A DNA stretch of 64,000 bases from Longispora fulva (GTDB taxonomy: Bacteria > Actinomycetota > Actinomycetes > Mycobacteriales > Micromonosporaceae): NCBI RefSeq assembly GCF_015751905.1, contig NZ_JADOUF010000001.1:5952001-6016000 (forward strand), in the 5' to 3' direction. Each line of letters begins with the position of its first letter. Position 1 is the stretch's first letter. Made by a program: the position numbers and the translations under genes. This document shows, piece after piece, positions 14,318 to 24,077 of the stretch. Below the pieces are notes generated by a model, which was not told the DNA's origin, ran no database searches, and saw nothing but the letters and a program-made list of their open reading frames with translations.

Positions 14318-15883
14318 ATGCGTAAACAATTCCTCACCGGCCTCGGCGCGTCGCTGTTCGCGGCAGCGGTGGTCGCCGCCGGTGTCGCGGCGCCGTCCTC
14401 GGCGGCCCCGAGCCTCCAGGCGAGCGGGCTCAACGCCACGATCGCGCTGAACAACTGTTCGGCCTCGCTGGTGCGCTTCCCGTCCTCGGTGGACACCGAC
14501 CGGGCCCTGATGCTGACCAACGGGCACTGCTACGAGGGCAGCATGCCCGGCGCCGGGGTGGTGCTGCAGAACAAGGCCAGCACCCGGTCCGGCACCCTGC
14601 TCAACGACGCCGGCACGGCGCTGGGCACCCTGCAGGCGGACAAGCTGATCTACGCGACGATGACGGGCACGGACGTCTCGCTGTACCAGCTCACCACGAC
14701 CTTCGCCTCGATCAAGACCAGCTACGGCGTCACGGCCATGACGGTCTCGGCGAGCCACCCGGCCGACGGCATCGCGATGACGATCCCGTCTTCGTACTGG
14801 AAGCAGACCTGGTCGTGCTCCATCAACGGGTTCGTGCCCACGTTGAAGGAGGACGTCTGGACCTGGAAGGACTCGATCCGGTACAACACCGGCTGCCAGA
14901 CCACGCACGGCACCTCGGGCTCCCCGATCCTGGACAGCGCCCGCAACGTGATCGGCATCAACAACACCGGCAACGACGACGGCGCGACGTGCACCCTGAA
15001 CAACCCGTGCGAGGTGTGGGCCGACGGCACCACGCACGTCACCAAGGGCCAGAGCTACGGTGAGCAGACGTACTGGTTCACCACCTGCCTGAACTCCGGG
15101 CGCCAGATCGACCTGACGGTCAGCGGCTGCCTGCTGACCGGGGCCACCCCGCCCACCGGCAACACGGTGACGGTGACCAACCCGGGTGGCCAGACCGGCA
15201 CGGTCGGCACCGCCGCCAGCCTGCAGATCCAGGCCAGCGACTCGGCCTCGGGCCAGACCCTGACCTACTCCGCCACCGGCCTGCCGGCCGGCCTGTCGAT
15301 CAACGCCGGCACCGGCCTGATCTCCGGCACCCCGACCACCGCCGGCACCTCGAACGTCACGGTCACCGCGAAGGACACCACGAACGCGACCGGCTCGACC
15401 TCGTTCAGCTGGACCGTCAACGGCACCGGCGGCGGCTGCTCCGGCCAGAAACTGCTCAACCCGGGCTTCGAGTCGGGCTCGGCCTCGTGGACGGCCTCCG
15501 CCGGCGTCATCGACAACGGCACGTCGCAGCCGGCGCGGACCGGGTCCTACAAGGCCTGGCTGGACGGCTACGGCAGCACGCACACCGACACCCTGTCCCA
15601 GTCGGTGGCGATCCCGGCCGGCTGCCGGGCCACCCTCACCTACTGGCTGCACATCGACACCGCCGAGACCGGCAGCACCGTGTACGACAAGCTGACCCTC
15701 AAGGCCGGCTCGACGGTGCTGTCCACGTACTCGAACGTGAACGCCGCCGCCGGCTACGTGCAGCGCACAGTCGACCTGTCCGGGTACGCCGGCACGACCG
15801 TGACCCTCACGTTCACCGGCACCGAGGACAGCTCGCTGCAGACCTCGTTCGTCATCGACGACACGGCCATGACGCTGAGCTGA
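14318..15883 (+). CDS. Secreted trypsin-like serine protease with Ig-like and jelly-roll domains
   Basis: A 521-residue secreted protein. The signal peptide is about residues 1-30 ([18 protein letters not shown]). The S1-type protease domain covers 35-275, with H70 (TNGHC), D119 (GTDVSLYQL) and S200 (GTSGSPI). A putative Ig-like repeat ([20 protein letters not shown], then [11 protein letters not shown]) follows at about 290-370. The C-terminus begins [13 protein letters not shown] and resembles carbohydrate-binding jelly-roll modules. Such domain chains occur in extracellular enzymes of actinomycetes that attack protein or polymer in soil. The ribosome-binding site is weak, but the start fits the signal peptide. 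Confidence 0.88.
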   Translation: MRKQFLTGLGASLFAAAVVAAGVAAPSSAAPSLQASGLNATIALNNCSASLVRFPSSVDTDRALMLTNGHCYEGSMPGAGVVLQNKASTRSGTLLNDAGTALGTLQADKLIYATMTGTDVSLYQLTTTFASIKTSYGVTAMTVSASHPADGIAMTIPSSYWKQTWSCSINGFVPTLKEDVWTWKDSIRYNTGCQTTHGTSGSPILDSARNVIGINNTGNDDGATCTLNNPCEVWADGTTHVTKGQSYGEQTYWFTTCLNSGRQIDLTVSGCLLTGATPPTGNTVTVTNPGGQTGTVGTAASLQIQASDSASGQTLTYSATGLPAGLSINAGTGLISGTPTTAGTSNVTVTAKDTTNATGSTSFSWTVNGTGGGCSGQKLLNPGFESGSASWTASAGVIDNGTSQPARTGSYKAWLDGYGSTHTDTLSQSVAIPAGCRATLTYWLHIDTAETGSTVYDKLTLKAGSTVLSTYSNVNAAAGYVQRTVDLSGYAGTTVTLTFTGTEDSSLQTSFVIDDTAMTLS

Positions 15884-15899
15884 ACTGAGCAATCCCGGG

Positions 15900-15933
15900 G
15901 ACGGGGCGGACACCTCCGGGTGCCCGCCCCGTC
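15900..15933. terminator. Bidirectional terminator between protease and ricT
   Basis: A strong hairpin, GACGGGGCGG... pairing with ...CCGCCCCGTC, extended by CACC/GGTG around a TCCG loop. It lies between two converging genes. Like most GC-rich actinomycete terminators it has no long T-tract. Confidence 0.75.
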
Positions 15934-15937
15934 GCCG

Positions 15938-16762
15938 TTAGTCGAGGCCTTCGTAGGCCCGGCGCGAGCCGCACACCGACGCCCGGCTGCACGACTGCCG
16001 GGACCCGTCCGAGTCCAACCGGACCACCACCGAGTCGCTGGGCACGTTGTGCGCCACCACCCGGCCGTCGCCCTCCCCCGTGGTCACCCGGGAGCCGACG
16101 GCCGGTGCCGTGGCCTGGAACTGCTGGTACAACGGATGCTCGTATTTGAGGCAGCACATCAGCCGGCCGCAGGCCCCGGAGATCCGCAGCGGGTTCAGCG
16201 GCAGGTCCTGGTCCTTGGCCATTCTGATCGTGACCGGCTCGAAGTCGGTGAGGAACGTGGCGCAACACAGGTCCCGCCCGCAGGAGCCGATGCCGCCCTG
16301 GATCCGGGCGGAGTCGCGCGCGGAGAGCTGGCGCAGTTCGACCCGGCACTTCAGGGTCGCGCCGAGGTCGCGGACCAGGCCGCGGAAGTCGACCCGCTGG
16401 GGGGCGGTGAAGTAGACGGTGCTGCGGTCGACGTCGCCGCCGGGCACGTGGTCGACCCCGACGATCTTCATGGGCAGGTCGTGGGCGCGGATCAGTTTCT
16501 TGGCCGCGACCTTGGCCTCGGCCTTGCGCTTGCGGATGTACGCGTCGCGGGTCAGGTCCTCGTCGCCGGCCAGCCCGAGCAGCCGGGGGAACCCGTCGGT
16601 GTCCTCCGTGACCCACTGCGCCGCCCAGACGCACTCGGCGACCGCTGAGCCGTCGTCGGTGGGGACCAGGACCTTGTCGCCGACCTGCGGGGTGAGGTCA
16701 CCGGGGTCGAGGTAGTAGAGCCGTCCGTACCGGTTGAAACTGACGGCGCACAGCATGCCCAT
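15938..16762 (-). CDS. ricT: RicT/PSP1-domain protein
   Basis: A 274-residue cytoplasmic protein starting MGMLCAVSFNRYGRLYYL. The PSP1 C-terminal domain has the two diagnostic cysteine clusters GSCGRDLCC and GACGRLMCC (about residues 160-200). In Bacillus the RicT/RicA/RicF proteins form an iron-sulphur complex that directs RNase Y; actinomycetes carry RicT alone, so its partner here is uncertain. The C-terminal third (SRVTTGEGDGRVVAHN onward) is a beta-rich extension. It sits close to holB/tmk, the usual neighbourhood in other bacteria (yaaT next to holB and tmk), though here several genes intervene. Confidence 0.85.
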   Translation of the reverse strand: MGMLCAVSFNRYGRLYYLDPGDLTPQVGDKVLVPTDDGSAVAECVWAAQWVTEDTDGFPRLLGLAGDEDLTRDAYIRKRKAEAKVAAKKLIRAHDLPMKIVGVDHVPGGDVDRSTVYFTAPQRVDFRGLVRDLGATLKCRVELRQLSARDSARIQGGIGSCGRDLCCATFLTDFEPVTIRMAKDQDLPLNPLRISGACGRLMCCLKYEHPLYQQFQATAPAVGSRVTTGEGDGRVVAHNVPSDSVVVRLDSDGSRQSCSRASVCGSRRAYEGLD

Positions 16763-16956
16763 GCGGGAACTCTATCGGGCGACACGAAGACCGCAGGCCC
16801 GCGCTTGGCCGAGGATCTGAGTGTCCAAGACCGGCATATGTAAAAAATCCGGTTTTGCTCCCCACGGATGGGCGAAATGCTAGAAATATTGCAGAACCGA
16901 ACTGGTTCGAAGACCTGCGGGGGGTGCAGGGGCCTGCGGCGTCGTGTACATGGATC

Positions 16957-18270
16957 TCACCGTGATTCAGGTACCGGCGCCGCAGGCTTGTTCCCGCCCG
17001 GCGACGCCGCCTCCTCCGCCACGCGGACCGCGATCCCCTGCCGGTTGTCGTAGGAGATGAACCTCGGTAGCAGGGCCGAGATCGCCACGGTGCCGACGAC
17101 GCACAGCACCCCGCCGGAGACCACCGAGCCGGTCACGCCCATCAGCTTCGCCGCGACCCCGGACTCGACCTGGCCGAGGGTCGGCCCCGACGAGTACGAG
17201 ATCACCTCGATGCCGGCGAGCCGGCCGCGCAGCCGGTCGGGGACGGTCTGGCCCCACATCGTGCTCCGGAACAGGCCGGAGATCATGTCGGCCCAACCGG
17301 CCAGGACCAGGAAGAACAGGGCCAACCAGAGGGCACGCGACAGCCCGAATCCGATGATGGCCAGCCCCCAGCCGGCGGCGGCGAGCGCGACGGCGAGGCC
17401 GTGCCGGTGGATCCGTTCGGCCCACCGGGAGGTCAGCGAGGCGACGAGCGCGCCGAGCGCAGGGGCCGAGTAGAGCAGGCCCAGCACGCCGGGGCCGCCG
17501 AGTTTCAGGGCCAGCGCGGGGAACAGCGCGGTGGGCATGCCGAAGAACATCGCGTTCATGTCGATCAGGTACGTGCCCAGCAGCTCCTGCCGGCTCCGCG
17601 CGTACCGCAGGCCGGTGACCACCGTGCGCAGGCTCGGGCGTTCGGCGGCCTCCGGTGGGGCGACCGCGCGGACCAGGAGCAGGCAGACCAGGGAGAACGC
17701 GTAGGTGGCGAGGTCGACGGCGTACACCCACGGGAGGTCGACCGCGGCGATCAGCACGCCCGCCACGGCAGGCCCGGCGAGCATCGCGGCGGTGGTGGCA
17801 GTGGATTTCAGGGACACCGCCGCCGGGAGCTTCTCCGGGCTGACCAGCCTCGGGATGATCGAGTCGAGGGCCGGGCGCTGGATGCCGGCGACCCCGGCGG
17901 TCAGCCCGGCGAAGACGTAGAGCACCCAGAGCTGGGGACGGCCGGACAGCGAGTTGAGCATCAGCACCGTGACGAGGACGGCGAACGCCAGCTCGCTGTA
18001 GAGGACGAGCTTGCGCCGGTCGACGTAGTCGGCGAGCGCGCCGCCGACGAAGGCCATGAACAGCAGGGGCACGAGCTCGCACAGCCCCATCAGGCCGACG
18101 GCGAACACGTCATGGGTGATCGCATACAACTGGTACGGAACGGTCACGTGCGTGATCATCGCGCCGAGGAAGGTGACGCTCCGGGCGCTGAACACCAGCC
18201 GAAAGTCGCGGAACTCACGCAACGGGCTGAGGTCGGGGGCCCAGCGTCTGATACTCACGCGCCTCAGCAT
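16957..18270 (-). CDS. MFS transporter, DHA3-like exporter
   Basis: A 437-residue major facilitator with about 12 hydrophobic segments. The loop 2-3 motif reads GGALADYVDRRKLVL (motif A variant) near residue 75, and the N-terminus is RDFRLVFSARSVTFLGAMI. This is the layout of the DHA3 group (EntS/MefA-like exporters of siderophores or macrolides). The substrate cannot be read. The gene is divergent from a marR gene with a palindromic repeat array in between, so the MarR protein may control it as well as its own operon. Confidence 0.82.
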   Translation of the reverse strand: MLRRVSIRRWAPDLSPLREFRDFRLVFSARSVTFLGAMITHVTVPYQLYAITHDVFAVGLMGLCELVPLLFMAFVGGALADYVDRRKLVLYSELAFAVLVTVLMLNSLSGRPQLWVLYVFAGLTAGVAGIQRPALDSIIPRLVSPEKLPAAVSLKSTATTAAMLAGPAVAGVLIAAVDLPWVYAVDLATYAFSLVCLLLVRAVAPPEAAERPSLRTVVTGLRYARSRQELLGTYLIDMNAMFFGMPTALFPALALKLGGPGVLGLLYSAPALGALVASLTSRWAERIHRHGLAVALAAAGWGLAIIGFGLSRALWLALFFLVLAGWADMISGLFRSTMWGQTVPDRLRGRLAGIEVISYSSGPTLGQVESGVAAKLMGVTGSVVSGGVLCVVGTVAISALLPRFISYDNRQGIAVRVAEEAASPGGNKPAAPVPESR

Positions 18271-18386
18271 TCTCCCCGGTCAGGGGCGGGTCGACCGAAT
18301 TCTCCGTGCCGCTCGTCACAACATGAAGGGGTTTCGAGACAGAAGCGTTCCCTATGACGGATGCTTTCAGGGAGCAAGTTTAAAGC

Positions 18387-18489
18387 AGGGCGCGTAGCGC
18401 CCCTGCGTGAAACGCAAGGCCCTGGCCCCCTTGCGTGAAACGCAAGGGCGTAGCGCCCCTGCGTGAAACGCGAGGCGCGCAGCGCCCTT
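18387..18489. repeat. Palindromic repeat array upstream of marR
   Basis: Three copies of TGCGTGAAACGCAAGG or a close variant start at 18404, 18432 and 18460. The middle one extends to the perfect palindrome CCTTGCGTGAAACGCAAGG (arms of 8 bp, spacer GAA). They alternate with GGGCG(CG)TAGCGCCC-type palindromes, making a composite unit of about 28-30 bp. The array fills the divergent region between the MFS gene and marR. It could be a multi-site MarR operator or a REP-like intergenic repeat family. Confidence 0.65.
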
Positions 18490-18516
18490 CACAAACGGGG
18501 TCGGGGAGGAGTTGAC

Positions 18517-18972
18517 ATGACGTCCCGTAATCCCTCCGACGAGATCCTCGGTCAGATCGGACTGTTCTTCCGCAGGTCCCAGGCGCTGTTCCAGCTGATC
18601 AAGCCCCAGGACGACGGCCTGGAACGCCCCGCCTACATCCTGCTCGGCATGATCGACACAGATGGTCCCGTGCGGCTCACCACCCTGGCGGGTCTCGCGC
18701 AGCTCAACCTGTCGACGATCAGCCGTCAGGTCGCCGCGCTGGAGGCCGCCGGCATGGTCGAGCGCGACGCCGACCCGGCGGACGGCCGGGCCAGCCTGGT
18801 CCGGGTCAGCGAGCAGGGCCACGCGGTCCTGGAGCACAACCGGGGCAAGTGGCGCGCGGAGATCGCGTCGATGCTCAGCGATTGGAACGAGAACGAACGG
18901 GGCGAGTTCGCCCGGCTGTTCACGCAGTTGAACGAAGCGATGGCGGTGCGATGCGCCGTGGAGGACAAATGA
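18517..18972 (+). CDS. MarR-family transcriptional regulator
   Basis: The start is the ATG at 18517, preceded by GGGGAGGAG; the frame is also open from 18463, but that part is repeat DNA. The 151-residue protein has the MarR winged helix: [20 protein letters not shown] as helix-turn-helix, then [19 protein letters not shown] as the wing with the conserved D-x-R. Its stop overlaps the start of the DHA2 exporter gene (ATGA), the usual repressor-exporter layout. The ligand is presumably a phenolic or hydrophobic toxic compound. The palindromic array directly upstream is a natural operator candidate. Confidence 0.88.
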   Translation: MTSRNPSDEILGQIGLFFRRSQALFQLIKPQDDGLERPAYILLGMIDTDGPVRLTTLAGLAQLNLSTISRQVAALEAAGMVERDADPADGRASLVRVSEQGHAVLEHNRGKWRAEIASMLSDWNENERGEFARLFTQLNEAMAVRCAVEDK

Positions 18973-20534
18973 ACGTACAACTCAGCCCGAAACAGATCTG
19001 GACGCTGATGTCCGGGCTCATGCTCGGCATGCTGCTCGCGGCACTCGACCAGATGATCGTCGGCACGGCGCTGCCGACCATCGTCGGCCAACTCGGCGGC
19101 CTGAACCACTACTCGTGGGTGGTGACCGCGTACCTGCTGGCGTCGACCGCCTCTACCCCTCTGTACGGCAAGATCTCCGACCTGTACGGCCGCCGGCCGT
19201 TGCTGCTGTTCGCGATCGGGACCTTCCTGGTCGGCTCGCTGCTGGCTGGCATGTCGCAGAACATGATCCAGTTGATCCTGTTCCGGGGCATCCAGGGCCT
19301 GGGCGCCGGCGGCCTGATGACCCTGGCGTTCACCATCATCTCGGACGTGGTCGCACCCCGGGAGCGCGGCAAGTACCAGGGCCTGTTCGGGGCGGTGTTC
19401 GGGCTGTCCAGCGTCGCGGGCCCGCTGCTGGGCGGCTACTTCGCCGACCACAACTGGCGGTGGATCTTCTACATCAACCTGCCGATCGGCATCATCGCGC
19501 TGGTCATGATCGACCGACTGCTGCGCAGGGTGCCGTTCAAGCGCCAGGACCACAAGATCGACTACCTCGGCGCCGGGCTGCTCGTCGCCAGCGTCGTGTC
19601 GCTGCTGCTCGCCACGTCGTGGGGCGGCAAGGAGTACGCCTGGAGCTCCGCCACGATCATCGGCCTCTTCGCCGCCGGTGCGGCGCTCGCTGCGGCGTTC
19701 CTGGTCGTCGAGACCCGGGCCGCCGAGCCGATCCTGCCGTTGCGCCTGTTCAGGACGGTGACGTTCTCGATCTCCAACCTCGCGGCGTTCATCCTGGGCG
19801 TCGGCATGTTCGGCGGCATCATCTACATCCCGATGTACCTGCAGATCGTCAAGGGCTACACGCCCACCGTCTCGGGGCTGCAGATGCTGCCGATGATGGC
19901 CGGCATCATCATCACGTCGATCGTGGCCGGCCGGTCGATCAGCAAGATCGGCAAGTACAAGTGGTACATCGTCGCCGGCACGGTCACGATGACCGCCGGG
20001 CTGGGCCTGTTCACCCAGCTGCAGGTCGCCACCCCGCTGTGGCAGACGGCGATCTACATGGCCGTCGTCGGCATCGGGCTGGGCCTGTGCATGCAGCCCC
20101 TGGTCCTGGCCGTGCAGAACGCCGTCGGGCCCAAGGACCTGGGCGTGGCCACGTCGACGTCGACGTTCTCCCGGTCGCTGGGCGGCTCGTTCGGCGTCGC
20201 GATCCTCGGAGCCGTGCTGTCCACGAAGCTCACCAGCTGGATGACCGAGCTGATGCCGAAGGCCGTGGCGCAGCTGCCCCGCGAGCAGGCGGCGAAGCTC
20301 CCGAAGGACATGAGCGCCCTGCTCACCTCCCCGCAGGAGATCGCCAAGCTGCCCGGCGTCATCAAGGGCGCGATTCAGGACTCGTTCGTGAACTCGCTGC
20401 ACACCGTGTTCTGGGTCGCCGGCGCGGTGTCGCTCGTGGCCGTGCTGGTCGCGCTGTTCCTGCCGGACAAGACGCTGAAGGGCGCACCGTCGCCCGAGGC
20501 GGCCGAGGCTCTGGCGGAGTCCTCCGCGCTGTAG
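18969..20534 (+). CDS. DHA2-family (EmrB/QacA-like) drug exporter
   Basis: A 521-residue transporter with about 14 hydrophobic segments. Motif D1 ([15 protein letters not shown]) is in the first helix, motif A is [14 protein letters not shown], and motif C is [14 protein letters not shown] in the fifth. These identify a proton antiporter exporting drugs across the plasma membrane. A loop of about 60 residues with Lys/Pro before the last helices ([17 protein letters not shown]) is typical of the DHA2 14-helix type. The start at 18969 overlaps marR. It is likely de-repressed by the MarR ligand. Confidence 0.9.
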   Translation: MNVQLSPKQIWTLMSGLMLGMLLAALDQMIVGTALPTIVGQLGGLNHYSWVVTAYLLASTASTPLYGKISDLYGRRPLLLFAIGTFLVGSLLAGMSQNMIQLILFRGIQGLGAGGLMTLAFTIISDVVAPRERGKYQGLFGAVFGLSSVAGPLLGGYFADHNWRWIFYINLPIGIIALVMIDRLLRRVPFKRQDHKIDYLGAGLLVASVVSLLLATSWGGKEYAWSSATIIGLFAAGAALAAAFLVVETRAAEPILPLRLFRTVTFSISNLAAFILGVGMFGGIIYIPMYLQIVKGYTPTVSGLQMLPMMAGIIITSIVAGRSISKIGKYKWYIVAGTVTMTAGLGLFTQLQVATPLWQTAIYMAVVGIGLGLCMQPLVLAVQNAVGPKDLGVATSTSTFSRSLGGSFGVAILGAVLSTKLTSWMTELMPKAVAQLPREQAAKLPKDMSALLTSPQEIAKLPGVIKGAIQDSFVNSLHTVFWVAGAVSLVAVLVALFLPDKTLKGAPSPEAAEALAESSAL

Positions 20535-20542
20535 TCACACCT

Positions 20543-20576
20543 GATGCCGCCCCTGCCTGCTGGTGGGGGCGGCATC
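20543..20576. terminator. Terminator after the DHA2 exporter
   Basis: GATGCCGCCCC and GGGGCGGCATC form an 11-bp perfect stem just after the exporter stop codon, in front of the convergent holB gene. Confidence 0.7.
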
Positions 20577-20642
20577 GTCGTCAGAAGATCAACATCATTC
20601 GAGGGTTACGGAGGAGACCGACCCGGCGCGCGTCGGCTGGCC

Positions 20643-21833
20643 CTAGCCCTGCCAGAGGGACAGCATCATCGACTCGACGGCGATCCGGGGCTTCACGTTG
20701 GCGTCGATGGCCTCCCGGCAGGCCAGCACGGCCTCCAGGCGGCGCAGGGTCGACTCCGGGGTCCAGCGCTCGGCGGCGGCCCGCGTCATGTCCGTCCGGT
20801 CGGCGTGGATCGGCCGGGCCGGGGAGCGCAGGGTGAGGGCGAGGACGTCGCGGTACAGGCCCGCGAGGTCCATCAGCGCCCGGTCCAGGGCGTCGCGCTG
20901 GGCACGGGTGGCCCGGGACTTCTGCCGTCGTTCGAGGTCCTTGAGGATGCCGGCGGTGCCCCTCGCCGCGCCCGCCGCGCCCTTGCCGGTGCCGCCCGCG
21001 CCGAGGGCCGTCTCCAGTTCGGCCTTCTCCTTCGCCGACAGTTCGGCGACGGAGGACGCGGCCTCGGCCTCGGACGCCGCGATCAGGGTCGCCGCGGCGT
21101 CGAAGGCGGCGCTGATGTTGGTGAGCTTGCGGGGCAGCCCCAGCACCTGCTCGCGGCGGGCCCGGGCCTCCGGGTCGCGGGCGAGCCGCCGGGCCCGGCC
21201 CACGTGTCCCTGGGCCGCGGCGGCCGCCCACTGGGCCTCGGGCGGGCTGATCCCGTCGCGTTCGACGAGCACCCGGGCGATGGACTCGATGTTCGGGGTG
21301 CCCAGGGCGACGACCCGGCACCGGGACCGGATCGTCACGGATATGTCGTCGGGGTGCGTCGACGGGGTGCAGAGCAGGAACACCGTCCTGGGCGGCGGCT
21401 CCTCGATGGCCTTGAGCAGCGCGTTGCCGGCGGCCTCGGTGAGCCGGTCCGCGTCCTCGACGAGGAGCACCTGCCAGCGGCCTTGGGTCGGGGAGCTGGC
21501 CGCCCGCAGTACGAGGGCGCGCATCTCGCTGACCGCGATCGACAGGCCCTCGGGGACGACGAACCGCACGTCGGCGTGGGTGCCGCCGAGCACGGTGTGA
21601 CAGGCGGGGCACACGCCGCAGCCGCCGTCGGGGCACTGCAGGGCCGCGGCGAACGCCCGGGCGGCCACGGACCGGCCGGAGCCGGGCGGGCCGGTGAACA
21701 GCCAGGCGTGGGTCATCGCGCCAGCCGGGACCTGTTCGCCGCGCACGACGGCGTCGGCGGCCAGCGCGGCGCGGCGCAGGGTGGCGACGGCGTCGTCCTG
21801 GCCGGCGAGGTCGCTCCAGACGCCACCGTTCAC
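20643..21833 (-). CDS. holB: DNA polymerase III subunit delta'
   Basis: A 396-residue clamp-loader subunit. The P-loop reads GPPGSGRS (residues 48-55) with Arg in place of the catalytic Lys, as usual for the ATPase-inactive delta' stator. A zinc module follows with C67, C72, C75 and C78 (CPDGGCGVCPAC), then the Walker-B-like LLVEDADRL and the SRC-type motif RSRCRVV. A low-complexity Gly/Ala segment near residue 280 precedes the collar domain. It forms the clamp loader with DnaX and HolA. The MFS-tmk gene lies 114 bp upstream on the same strand, the conserved tmk-holB order. No ribosome-binding site other than a weak GGAGCGG is visible. Confidence 0.9.
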   Translation of the reverse strand: MNGGVWSDLAGQDDAVATLRRAALAADAVVRGEQVPAGAMTHAWLFTGPPGSGRSVAARAFAAALQCPDGGCGVCPACHTVLGGTHADVRFVVPEGLSIAVSEMRALVLRAASSPTQGRWQVLLVEDADRLTEAAGNALLKAIEEPPPRTVFLLCTPSTHPDDISVTIRSRCRVVALGTPNIESIARVLVERDGISPPEAQWAAAAAQGHVGRARRLARDPEARARREQVLGLPRKLTNISAAFDAAATLIAASEAEAASSVAELSAKEKAELETALGAGGTGKGAAGAARGTAGILKDLERRQKSRATRAQRDALDRALMDLAGLYRDVLALTLRSPARPIHADRTDMTRAAAERWTPESTLRRLEAVLACREAIDANVKPRIAVESMMLSLWQG

Positions 21834-21947
21834 GATCCGCTCCGCCTCTCGACGCGAAGCGCCCGCTCCACGAGGGACGCCCCACTGCTGGCACGCACAT
21901 GCCGTCCCTCGCCGCCGGGCGGGCCGGGGCGCGTCGCCCCCTGGGCG

Positions 21948-23849
21948 TCAGACATGGGCCGGTTCCCGGGTTAGGAGGACGTCGATCCGCTCCCGGATCT
22001 CCAGCGCGATCTTCTCCGGGTCCCCGGAGGCGTCGATGACCAGGTAGCTCTTCGGATCGGCGGACGCAAGGTCCAGGAACGCGTACCGGACCCGCTCGTG
22101 GAAGGCCAGGGACTCCGACTCGATCCGGTCGGCCCCGCTGCGCTCCCCGGCCCGCTTCAGGCCGACGGCCGGGTCGAGGTCGAGGAGGATGGTCAGGTCG
22201 GGCTTGAGCGCCCCGGTCGCCCAGGTGGACAGCCAGCTGATCTCGTCGGCGGCCATGGTCCGGCCGGCGCCCTGGTAGGCGAGGGAGGAGTCCACGTACC
22301 GGTCGCTGAGCACGACCCTGCCCTCGGCGAGCGCCGGGCGGACCACCTCGGTGACGTGCTGGGCCCGGTCGGCCGCGTACAGCAGTGCCTCGGCGCGCGG
22401 CGAGATGTCGTCCTTGCCGTCGAGGACGAGCCCCCGGATCCGCATGCCGATGTCGGTGGCCCCGGGTTCGCGGGTGACGACCGGTTCCTGGCCCCGGAGC
22501 CGCAGCCACGCGGCGAGCTTGACGACCTGGGTGGACTTGCCGACCCCCTCGCCGCCCTCGAACACGATGAACAGCCCCTTGCCGGGGTCGGTCTCGCCGA
22601 CGGTGAGCGGCCGGCGGCTGACCGCGCCCCAGATGTCCTTGAGGACGGGCACGCCGGGCCGGTCGTCCATCTGCCGGAAGGCGAGCACGCCGGCCATCGC
22701 GCCGACGATGCCGGCGGCGGCGAGCAGGATCCGGGTGAAGGACACGTTGACGCCGAAGATGAGCCGGGTGCCGCCGAAGCCGACCAGGGTGGCCGACAGG
22801 GAGATGCTGAGCATGAGGACGACCCGGACGGCCGTCCACACGAAGCCGAAGACCCGGCCCCGGACGTCGTCGCCGATCTCGGTGCCCAGCATGGTCGTAC
22901 CGGCGAGGAAGGCCATGCCGGCACCCGACCCGACGAACAGCGCGCCGAGGACGGCGACGGCCAGGTGCGGGGCGATGGCGAGCAGGAACACCGCGCAGCT
23001 GGCCATGACGATGCTCGCGCCGAACCAGCGCTTGCGGGACAGGGTGCCGATCAGCCGGGGGCCGAGGGCGATGCCGATGGCGAGCCCGACGAACAGGGTG
23101 CCGAACAGCATCCCGAACGAGGCGTCGCCGCCGCCGAGGGATTCGGCGTAGAACGGGCCGGCGCCGATCACGACGCCCGCGCCGGCGAACGCGCCGAGCA
23201 TCCCGAAGACGAGGCCGCGGACGAGGGGGGTGCGGCCGACGTACCGCCAGCCGTCGAGGAACTGGGTCAGCACCCCTTCGCCCTTGTCCCGCTTGGCGCT
23301 GCGGCCGCTGATCTCCTTGATCCCGAAGAACACGGTCACGGCGGCGGCGAGGAAGGTGAGCGCGTTGAAGTACAGCGCGATGTTCGACGGGGAGGCCCAG
23401 GTGTCCGTCTTGGCCTTGAGCAGCGAGGACACCACGACGATCGTGAGGGCGGCCGACACGGGGGCGACGCCGTAGGTCATCACGAGGCTGAGCTGGTTGG
23501 CCCGTTCGAGCTTGCCCTTGGGCAGCAGGTTGGGCACGGCCGCCTCCTTGGCGGGGGCCCAGATCATGCCGACGGTCTCGATCAGGAAGGTGGCGATCGC
23601 GGCCCAGCTCACGGCGACCCCGGCGTTCCTGGCGAGCGTGCCGACCAGCGGGATCGAGGCGAACAGGACAAACCGCAGAAGATCACAGACCACCATCGTG
23701 TACCGGCGGTCGAACCGGTCGGCGAACACTCCGGCGATGGGCCCGAGGATCAGGGCCGGCAGCAGCCGGATGGCGATCACACCGCCGAAGGCCGCGCCCT
23801 TGGCCGCCGAGGAGCTGACCTGGGCGGTGGCGAAGATGGCGGTGGCCAT
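21948..23849 (-). CDS. tmk: Fusion of an MFS transporter-like domain and thymidylate kinase
   Basis: A 633-residue protein. Residues 1-415 are a 10-12-helix MFS domain (motif GVFADRFDRRYTM near 42). From about 425 it is a complete thymidylate kinase: P-loop EGGEGVGKST (432-441), DRY motif SDRYVDSSLAYQG (near 514) and an Arg-rich lid. The kinase makes dTDP from dTMP for DNA synthesis. The bifunctional protein is known from several actinomycetes, but the role of the transporter half is unknown. Protein-like sequence continues about 40 codons upstream (ADVRAILRIRPFRRLWLVLS), matching the expected first helix, yet no ATG, GTG or TTG lies in frame there. The true start may be a rare codon near 23969. 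The ATG at 23849 is only the first standard codon. Confidence 0.85.
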   Translation of the reverse strand: MATAIFATAQVSSSAAKGAAFGGVIAIRLLPALILGPIAGVFADRFDRRYTMVVCDLLRFVLFASIPLVGTLARNAGVAVSWAAIATFLIETVGMIWAPAKEAAVPNLLPKGKLERANQLSLVMTYGVAPVSAALTIVVVSSLLKAKTDTWASPSNIALYFNALTFLAAAVTVFFGIKEISGRSAKRDKGEGVLTQFLDGWRYVGRTPLVRGLVFGMLGAFAGAGVVIGAGPFYAESLGGGDASFGMLFGTLFVGLAIGIALGPRLIGTLSRKRWFGASIVMASCAVFLLAIAPHLAVAVLGALFVGSGAGMAFLAGTTMLGTEIGDDVRGRVFGFVWTAVRVVLMLSISLSATLVGFGGTRLIFGVNVSFTRILLAAAGIVGAMAGVLAFRQMDDRPGVPVLKDIWGAVSRRPLTVGETDPGKGLFIVFEGGEGVGKSTQVVKLAAWLRLRGQEPVVTREPGATDIGMRIRGLVLDGKDDISPRAEALLYAADRAQHVTEVVRPALAEGRVVLSDRYVDSSLAYQGAGRTMAADEISWLSTWATGALKPDLTILLDLDPAVGLKRAGERSGADRIESESLAFHERVRYAFLDLASADPKSYLVIDASGDPEKIALEIRERIDVLLTREPAHV

Positions 23850-24077
23850 GAGCCCGAGCCAGTCCCCGAACGAGGACAGGCTGAGGACGAGCCAGAGACG
23901 ACGGAACGGCCGGATTCGCAGAATCGCGCGGACGTCGGCTCCGCTGGACAGATCGACCTGCGCGCTGATGACGAATCCCCCAACTCGGAAGCCTGATACT
24001 GCCGATCACTGTATAACTGTTGGCCGTCCGACTCCGTGGCACCATCAATGTGAGTGGGTTTCGCGTTAAGCTGGGCC

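Noticed and set aside
18387-18489. A CRISPR array
   Set aside because: The units are palindromic and only about 28-30 bp apart with almost no spacer, no cas genes are nearby, and spacers are not unique.
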